From: Clostridia bacterium
GTDB lineage: Bacteria; Bacillota; Clostridia; Christensenellales; Aristaeellaceae
Direction of reading: 5' to 3'
Length of the DNA: 64,000 nucleotides
NCBI GenBank assembly: GCA_017428385.1
Contig: JAFRQX010000025.1
Span: 1-64,000, forward strand
Below the pieces are notes generated by a model. The model ran no database searches and was not told where the DNA came from. It saw only the letters and a list, made by a program, of their open reading frames with translations. Positions 58,407 to 64,000 of this stretch are shown piece after piece. The position numbers were made by a program, and so were the translations under genes. Each line of letters opens with the position of its first letter. The stretch's first letter is position 1.

Positions 58407-61400
58407 GCTTTCCCTCCCTGCTCAGTCGTCTTGATTTCAGCATAACTGCCCGGAGAGACAGGCGCCTCTTCACGCTGCCGTTCCTTCTCTTCACGGGCAA
58501 TGGCAGCCTCACGCTCCGCCTGGTCGCTTTCTTCCTTCGGGACATGATAAATCTTATTCAGATCGATGGTTCCGTCATTGATCAGTTTCAGCAGGATATC
58601 CACAAACTTCGGATCGAACTGAGTTCCCCGGCACCGCTGCATTTCACCCAGTACATAGCTGAAGTCCATCTGCTGACGGTAGATACGGTTCGCCGTCATT
58701 GCGTCAAAAGCATCCGCCACACCGATAATCCTGGCGAAAAGAGGGATTTCCTCCCCTTTCAGTCCCTTCGGATAGCCGCGCCCGTCATACCGTTCATGAT
58801 GATACTGCGCACCGTCAATAACATTGTCCAGCAGCGTAAAGTCCTTCAGGATCTCAGCGCCCCTGGTTGTATGGGACTTCATGGTAGCGTATTCCTCATC
58901 CGTCAGTCGGGCGGGTTTGTTCAGAATTGCGTCAGGTATACCGATTTTGCCGATATCATGCATCTGGGCCGACCATTCAATATCCCGGCACTGTTTTTCA
59001 TCCAGGCCGTATGCCCGGGCAATCTGCGCCGAATAAATGGCAACCCGTTTACTGTGGTCACTGGTTCGCTGGTCCTTGGCGTCCACCGTGCGGGCAATGG
59101 CGATAACCGTTTGTTTGCCCATTTCAATCTGTTTGTTGGCCATTTCCAGCTGTTCCTGCATCTTACGTTCATGGCGTTTCACCAGCAGCCATGTAACCCA
59201 GCCCACTGTAAACATCGGAACGGAAAGGATGTAGAAAATAAACCAGCTGTTGTCGTACATTTCCTTTTCCTTGGTTATATTATATGTACGTTCAACAATC
59301 ACGTTTTCCCGGTTATTGTCAAACACCGCCAGATGGAATACATAATCTCCGGCTGTCAGATTTGTATAGGAAATGGTGCTCAGGGAATTCTGGGGCACAA
59401 CCGTCCATTCTGTATCAAAACCCTCCAGCATATAACCCACATTGGGATCCTGGATGGTATAGTTAATCACTTCCGGATTGATTTCCAGACGGCTCACACC
59501 TCGCGGAATCCGCTGTGTCACACTCCGGTCCACCCGGTGAACAACACCGTCCATCCGCATTGTCGGCACACTCAGCCTGTAGACCTTCGCTCCGGAGGAG
59601 AATGTATTGGTGTTGATCACAAACACGCCTGTATCACAGGGCAGATACAGTTCTCCGTTATCTTCGTTAAACCAGGTCCATGAGTTGGCCGTCAGGCTGC
59701 TGTTCAGGCCCCTGCGTGAATCCAGGAGGTCGTATGAGATTTCATCTTTACCGCTCAGCACCTCATTCCGGTCCACCGTATAAATACCGGCGCTGGACAG
59801 CACGAACAGGGTGTCTGTTCCCTTGATCCAGATATCATAGTTGTTGAAATACGGGAAGTTATCCAGTTTACGGATAGTTTCATCCGTATTCATGTAGCAC
59901 AGGCCGTTACTTGTAACCACAAATACGCCGCCGGTCTTTGTATCAGGTACTGTCCGGAGAATCACTTCGCTGCTCAGTCCGTTGACCCGTGTCAGCATCC
60001 TGACAACCTCACGGTTTTCAATCACAGCCAGACCGTTTCCGTCCGTCCCGGCCAGGATTGTTCCATCCTGCATTTCTGTAATCGTCAGAACCATGCTGCT
60101 GATCCGGCCTTCGGTATAGACAATCGTATGTTCAATCATATGGTTCCGGATATAGCTCAGTCCCGTATCACCCGCCGCCAGGATCGTTCCGTCCCGCAGC
60201 TGAATGGCTACGCGCGCACGGTTGCCGAAGGCTCCGTTGTCCCGGTTATAAACATACTCAGTGCCATCCGGTTCCAGTTCCACCAGCCCACTGCCGTATG
60301 TACATACCCACAGGTGATCCTGGGCATCCACCATCATGCAGCGAATCCGGATGCCGGCAAAACGTCTGGTCACCGCATCGTTGATCTGATTCATTCCTTT
60401 CAGATCAACCGCATCCATGCCCTTGTCCGTTCCGATATAATAGGCACCGTTCCACTGCACTACCGTATTGGTCACCCGGTTCTCCATGCCCGCAGTGGAA
60501 TAGATATCCCGGAAATCCGATGCTGCCAGGCGCAGCAGGCCCAGCCGGGAGGAAGTGAACCACAGGTTTCCCTGATAGTCCACCAGCATGTTATCAATAG
60601 AGTTGTTGAAATCATTGGTGTTGATTCGTTCGTAGACACCGGCTGTATTAACATAGGCAATTCCGTTGTCCGCACAGATGAACAGCCCGCCGTTATCCAT
60701 GAAATGCAGATTTTTGATTGTCACCAGTCCCGGGCATTCGATGGTGCCCTTCAGGTCAAACCAGCCTTTGCTGACGTCAAACCGGAACACCTCATTGCCG
60801 GAAGTGGCGGCCAGCAGATATCCCTCCGGATCGAATGTACAGCTTTTGAAAACCGTCTGCCTCTCCGGCAGCTGCCGGGAGGAGACAATCTGTCCCTGCT
60901 GGAGCAGAAACAAGGTTCCCTCATTCGTTACCGCTACTACATTCCCCTTATCATCAGCCGTCACCTGTTCCGCATAGGCGACTTCAGAAAGCGTGCTCAG
61001 CTTTTTCAGTCCACAGTTCAGCGTCAGGATCTGCATGCTCCCGGTTGTTCCGATGTAATAATATCCGTCTGAGCTCCTGACAATGGACTTTACGGAATTG
61101 GACGGCAGTCCCTGGCTCTGGTCAATTACATTGACAACCTGCTCATTGATTACAATCGACAGACCGTTATCGTTGGTTCCGATCCACAGACGACCTTCCT
61201 CATCCACGTACAGGCAGTTGACGTTCCGGACCGAATCAAAGCCGTCCATCCACTTGAATTCCCGCCCGTTATACCGGTACAGACCGGCATAAGTGCCGAT
61301 CCAGATAATCCCGTCTCCGGTAATATTGATATCGTTGGCTTCTCCGCATGGAAGCCCGTTGGTGCTTGAATAGACAGTCTGCACATAATCGTTGTAATTG

Positions 61401-62104
61401 ATGTCACCGGACAGGACTTCATCCTCCGCCTTTGCGGCCATTGGGGCGGATCCTGTGCCCGCAAAGCATAACCCGGCCGCAACCAGCAGCACAATGCTGC
61501 GAAGAAGGCCGGAGCGATATCCGTATTTCCCCCTGCCCTTTCTGACCTTCCGCCAGAGCCTGAAGATCCGTACAGACCGTACAAGCAGGAAAATCAGCAG
61601 CAGAACGATCAGCTTATCCAGCACTTCCACATAAAGTTCCGCAATCCCCAGGCCTACCCATAGCGGAAAACCGGCTTCTCCCAGGAAGCCGATGACAGCG
61701 TTTCCCCAGGCGCTTCCCGTATCTCCGTGATTCAGGATCAGGTTGATCGGATAAGCGCCTCCGGCAGTAATCGCAGCCAGGATTGCGCCGGCTGTAAGGG
61801 TACCAAGCAGCGTATCCAGGTACTTCTTTCTGGCGGCAAATCCGGTAAACACAGCAATAATGATGCTGATCAGGGCATAATACCAGGGATTCCCGTACAG
61901 GATATACGCCAGCAGATTATAAGTTGCGCCGATTACCGCACCGCACCACGGCCCCATAAGATAGGCAGCAAGAGCCGTTCCGACTGAATCAAGCCAGATC
62001 GGCCAGTTCAGACGGGATGCCAGCTGCTCCCCTCCCCAGTCCAGGAACAGGCACAGCAGGATCTGCACGCTGAATGCCACTATGAAGACTTTTCTGTTCT
62101 TCAC
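58403..62104 (-). CDS. multidomain membrane receptor with propeller and HD-GYP phosphodiesterase output
   Basis: This 1233-aa protein begins with a polytopic membrane domain (about 1-190, five to six helices) that resembles ECF transporter S components. Another hydrophobic segment follows (about 205-225). A large extracytoplasmic sensor contains repeated two-component propeller units (IWIGTYAGLYRYNG, LWIGTNDNGLSI, LWFTSSRLGLLRL) and a Y_Y_Y-like domain (about 850-940). A membrane helix (about 953-975) and a short coiled segment lead to an HD-GYP domain with HD at 1049-1050 and GRGYP at about 1108-1112. HD-GYP domains hydrolyse cyclic-di-GMP. The start is GTG 62104, 7 nt after GAGGAGG. It is co-transcribed with two binding proteins. 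Confidence 0.9.
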   Translation of the reverse strand: MKNRKVFIVAFSVQILLCLFLDWGGEQLASRLNWPIWLDSVGTALAAYLMGPWCGAVIGATYNLLAYILYGNPWYYALISIIIAVFTGFAARKKYLDTLLGTLTAGAILAAITAGGAYPINLILNHGDTGSAWGNAVIGFLGEAGFPLWVGLGIAELYVEVLDKLIVLLLIFLLVRSVRIFRLWRKVRKGRGKYGYRSGLLRSIVLLVAAGLCFAGTGSAPMAAKAEDEVLSGDINYNDYVQTVYSSTNGLPCGEANDINITGDGIIWIGTYAGLYRYNGREFKWMDGFDSVRNVNCLYVDEEGRLWIGTNDNGLSIVINEQVVNVIDQSQGLPSNSVKSIVRSSDGYYYIGTTGSMQILTLNCGLKKLSTLSEVAYAEQVTADDKGNVVAVTNEGTLFLLQQGQIVSSRQLPERQTVFKSCTFDPEGYLLAATSGNEVFRFDVSKGWFDLKGTIECPGLVTIKNLHFMDNGGLFICADNGIAYVNTAGVYERINTNDFNNSIDNMLVDYQGNLWFTSSRLGLLRLAASDFRDIYSTAGMENRVTNTVVQWNGAYYIGTDKGMDAVDLKGMNQINDAVTRRFAGIRIRCMMVDAQDHLWVCTYGSGLVELEPDGTEYVYNRDNGAFGNRARVAIQLRDGTILAAGDTGLSYIRNHMIEHTIVYTEGRISSMVLTITEMQDGTILAGTDGNGLAVIENREVVRMLTRVNGLSSEVILRTVPDTKTGGVFVVTSNGLCYMNTDETIRKLDNFPYFNNYDIWIKGTDTLFVLSSAGIYTVDRNEVLSGKDEISYDLLDSRRGLNSSLTANSWTWFNEDNGELYLPCDTGVFVINTNTFSSGAKVYRLSVPTMRMDGVVHRVDRSVTQRIPRGVSRLEINPEVINYTIQDPNVGYMLEGFDTEWTVVPQNSLSTISYTNLTAGDYVFHLAVFDNNRENVIVERTYNITKEKEMYDNSWFIFYILSVPMFTVGWVTWLLVKRHERKMQEQLEMANKQIEMGKQTVIAIARTVDAKDQRTSDHSKRVAIYSAQIARAYGLDEKQCRDIEWSAQMHDIGKIGIPDAILNKPARLTDEEYATMKSHTTRGAEILKDFTLLDNVIDGAQYHHERYDGRGYPKGLKGEEIPLFARIIGVADAFDAMTANRIYRQQMDFSYVLGEMQRCRGTQFDPKFVDILLKLINDGTIDLNKIYHVPKEESDQAEREAAIAREEKERQREEAPVSPGSYAEIKTTEQGGKA

Positions 62105-62128
62105 CTGCGTTCCTCCTCAGCAGCCGGC

Positions 62129-63052
62129 TCACAGTCCCAGTTCATCGACCCGTTTCTGTGCGTCTTCAATCCACTTTAAATAAGTTCCGTTGTCCAGCAC
62201 CTCATCTATCACGCCGTTTACAAAATAGATCAGCTGCAGTTCACCCTTTTTGGCAACCACCCGGTTGCCAAGATACTGTTCATCCGGTACATAATACAGG
62301 CCCTCTGCCAGAATGAGACCCGATCCCTGATTGTTCCGGATATAGGTTTGTGCGGTTTCCAGATCGACGATGCCAACGTCTGCCTTTCCCTGTCTCACTG
62401 CTTCATATACGGTCTGTACAGAGGAAACACGCCGGAGCTCCCGGTAGTTTCTGACGTTCTTTGCCACCAGCGCCTCCTGCAGGGAACTGCTCTGGACGAT
62501 CAGGGTTTTATCTGATAAATCCTCAACGGATGTGTACAGTTCCCGGTCCGCTTCCCTGATCACAAAAGCAGTGGTTGCCGCGCTTTCGGTAAAGTAGTAC
62601 CCTTTGGACATCGTATAGGCTGCTGCCCTTCTGGGTGTAAAGGCAATGGCGGAAATTGTAAGGTCCACCAGATTGTCGGTCAGCGCAGGCAGCACCTGGG
62701 TATACTCCATCGGCACAATTTCCAGCTCCACACCCATCCGTAAGGCAATCAGCCGGGCCAGTTCCATATCCGCTCCAGCATACTGATCCGTTCCTGTCTT
62801 TTCCGGATCAATAAACTCCTGAGGCGCGAAATATGGCTCCGTGGCCACACGAAGCACGCCTTTACGCTTGATGCGGTCCATCACACCAGTAGCGTTTTCC
62901 GGAATACCATGACTGATATCCATGGAGCCATCCACGTAATTCAACTCATTTTCCAGATAAAACTCCGCAGCTGCGGAACAGAAAGGCGCGCAGAAAAACA
63001 GGGTCACCCCTGTTATCAAACTCACAATCTTACGAAAGCGCCGGCTTTTCAT
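62129..63052 (-). CDS. family 3 solute-binding protein
   Basis: The 307-aa exported protein has a signal peptide (KIVSLITGVTLFFCAPFCSA) and the family 3 binding fold used for amino acids and by sensor kinases. Motifs: IKRKGVLRVATEPYFAPQEF, GADMELARLIALRMGVELEIV, DLTISAIAFTPRRAAAY and KADVGIVDLETAQTYI. No permease is adjacent; the next gene is the HD-GYP receptor 24 bp downstream. It may present a ligand to that receptor (inference). GGAG precedes the ATG by about 8 nt. Confidence 0.88.
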   Translation of the reverse strand: MKSRRFRKIVSLITGVTLFFCAPFCSAAAEFYLENELNYVDGSMDISHGIPENATGVMDRIKRKGVLRVATEPYFAPQEFIDPEKTGTDQYAGADMELARLIALRMGVELEIVPMEYTQVLPALTDNLVDLTISAIAFTPRRAAAYTMSKGYYFTESAATTAFVIREADRELYTSVEDLSDKTLIVQSSSLQEALVAKNVRNYRELRRVSSVQTVYEAVRQGKADVGIVDLETAQTYIRNNQGSGLILAEGLYYVPDEQYLGNRVVAKKGELQLIYFVNGVIDEVLDNGTYLKWIEDAQKRVDELGL

Positions 63053-63109
63053 CGTTCCTTCTCCTCTGCCGGCGCGGCCGGCTGTCCACGGAAAAGCTCA
63101 GAAAGGCAG

Positions 63110-63155
63110 AAAAAAAGAATACCTGTTGTATGCATTATAACAGGTATTCCTTTTC
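63110..63155 (-). terminator. terminator of the DUF4097-like gene
   Basis: On the minus strand GAATACCTGTT pairs with AACAGGTATTC across an 11-nt loop and is followed by seven Ts. It separates the partial right-edge gene from the sensory operon. Confidence 0.9.
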
Positions 63156-63202
63156 TTTACCATTGTTTTGTTTTTGGCGCGTTACATATTTTTTGTATTT
63201 TT

Positions 63203-64000
63203 TTATTCTACAGTTACATCGCCGCTGATACTCTTGGCGGAAATCTTCACTTCCGCATTCATTCCGGCGTCGGAAACCCTGGAGCAGCAGTCTCCGCTCA
63301 CGGTGGAGCACTCCGCGTGTACGCTGCGCAGGCCGCGGGGCAGATAAATCTCCACGTCACCGCTTGTACTCTTTCCTGTGATATTCTTCACCGTCGTATT
63401 TTCCACAGTAATGCTCACGTCTCCGCTGATGGCGGAACCCGTCGCGTCCAGCACGGAGCCGTTGAATTCCACATCGCCGCTCGTGCTCTTCATTTCAAGC
63501 GTCTCGAACACACCGTCCACGGTCACACTTCCGCTCATGCTGCTGATCTCGCCTTCCAGCGCGGAGCCGTGAACCTCGGCATCGCCGCTGACCGTGCTGA
63601 CAATCAGCTTCTCCGCTGTTTTTTCGGTAACCGGTTCCAGCGTCACGTCGCCGCTGGTGGAACGGACCACCATCTTCCGGGCCATAGCACAGCTGCATTC
63701 AATATCTCCGCTGCGGCTGTTCAGCTCAATTTCCTTCATTTGTCCGTCCGGTACTTCAATAAAGATCGGAGCACCGCCCTGGATGTTGGTCGCAACATTC
63801 CGGATAGCCTTTCCCACCATATTCAGGATACCGCTGATGCTGATTTCCTCACCTTCAGGAAACTGGAAGCTCGGAGCGATCTTTTCCATCTTTTTTGCTC
63901 CGGTAATCCGCACTTCGTTTCCGACCCGTTCAGCCTTCATGCCTTCAGCGTCATCGCACCAGATATGCACGGCCCCGTCCGCGGACGGGCTGACAGTGAT
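63203..64000 (-). CDS. DUF4097-like repeat protein (5' end outside the window)
   Basis: The frame is open to the right edge, so the true start lies beyond 64000; a GTG at 63970 is internal. The visible part has a run of short beta units with a repeating (S)xSGDV core, for example RSTSGDVTLEPV, VSTVSGDAEV, KSTSGDVEF, SAISGDVSI, KSTSGDVEI and KSISGDVTV. This is typical of DUF4097/DUF4098 solenoids, often in membrane stress or toastrack-type systems. The function is unknown. A terminator follows about 50 nt after the stop. Confidence 0.82.
   Translation of the reverse strand: MTVSPSADGAVHIWCDDAEGMKAERVGNEVRITGAKKMEKIAPSFQFPEGEEISISGILNMVGKAIRNVATNIQGGAPIFIEVPDGQMKEIELNSRSGDIECSCAMARKMVVRSTSGDVTLEPVTEKTAEKLIVSTVSGDAEVHGSALEGEISSMSGSVTVDGVFETLEMKSTSGDVEFNGSVLDATGSAISGDVSITVENTTVKNITGKSTSGDVEIYLPRGLRSVHAECSTVSGDCCSRVSDAGMNAEVKISAKSISGDVTVE

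Overview
The window is a 64 kb piece of a bacterial chromosome of Firmicutes/Clostridia type. Evidence: strong GGAGG ribosome-binding sites, TTGACA/TATAAT-type promoters with 17-bp spacers, ribosomal protein L27 with an N-terminal extension plus the Prp protease that removes it, short-form HisG with HisZ, a tig-clpP-clpX-lon-engB cluster, and a murE product with the meso-DAP motif DNPR. The first ~200 bases are the 5' end of a 16S rRNA gene on the minus strand. Its signature suggests an anaerobic gut or rumen clostridium, but species cannot be fixed from this fragment. Gene density is high and most genes lie on the minus strand in tightly overlapping operons. No phage, insertion sequence, CRISPR array or tRNA gene is visible.

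Layout. 0-5 kb: 16S 5' end and promoter; exoA, a NYN-LOTUS putative RNase and a small membrane protein (minus); two family-2 glycosyltransferases and rpmB (plus). 5-10 kb (minus): topB, a small acidic protein, wecB and a polysaccharide pyruvyl transferase-like gene. 9.9-10.2 kb: a two-armed array of nine short palindromes joined by a constant ATATCAT linker, the most unusual object in the window. 10.2-14.1 kb (minus): rplU-prp-rpmA-metG-tatD. 14.2-22.3 kb (minus): a solute-binding protein, galK, tsaE, tsaB, rimI, deoB, and a secreted PIG-L deacetylase/phosphodiester glycosidase fusion. 22.4-31.5 kb (minus): a division and cell-wall cluster reduced to mraZ-ftsL-murE-mraY-murD-ftsQ-ftsA-ftsZ. 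31.7-33.1 kb: a zinc-ribbon protein and a metallophosphoesterase. 33.2-39.8 kb (minus): tig-clpP-clpX-lon-engB. 39.8-41.5 kb: purC and a second phosphodiester glycosidase. 41.7-44.3 kb (plus): a ParB-like/BMP fusion and a phosphoesterase. 44.4-47.1 kb: a PHP phosphoesterase and a VWA protein. 47.2-55.5 kb (minus): a complete histidine operon hisZGDCBHAF-IE plus a PHP histidinol phosphatase, behind a promoter with tandem operator-like repeats. 55.6-57.1 kb (plus): a five-repeat SH3 protein and a small membrane protein. 57.2-63.1 kb (minus): a sensory operon of solute-binding protein, 1233-residue propeller/HD-GYP receptor and BMP-type binding protein. 63.2-64 kb: a DUF4097-like gene running off the right edge.

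Working together: the histidine operon encodes every enzyme from PRPP/ATP to histidine, with the phosphatase step supplied by the PHP protein. The clp/lon/tig block is a proteostasis operon. The rplU-prp-rpmA trio makes and matures the large ribosomal subunit. TsaB, TsaE and RimI form a tRNA t6A and ribosomal protein modification group. Two paralogous phosphodiester glycosidases and two BMP-domain proteins of very different architecture suggest lineage-specific cell-surface and ligand-sensing biology.
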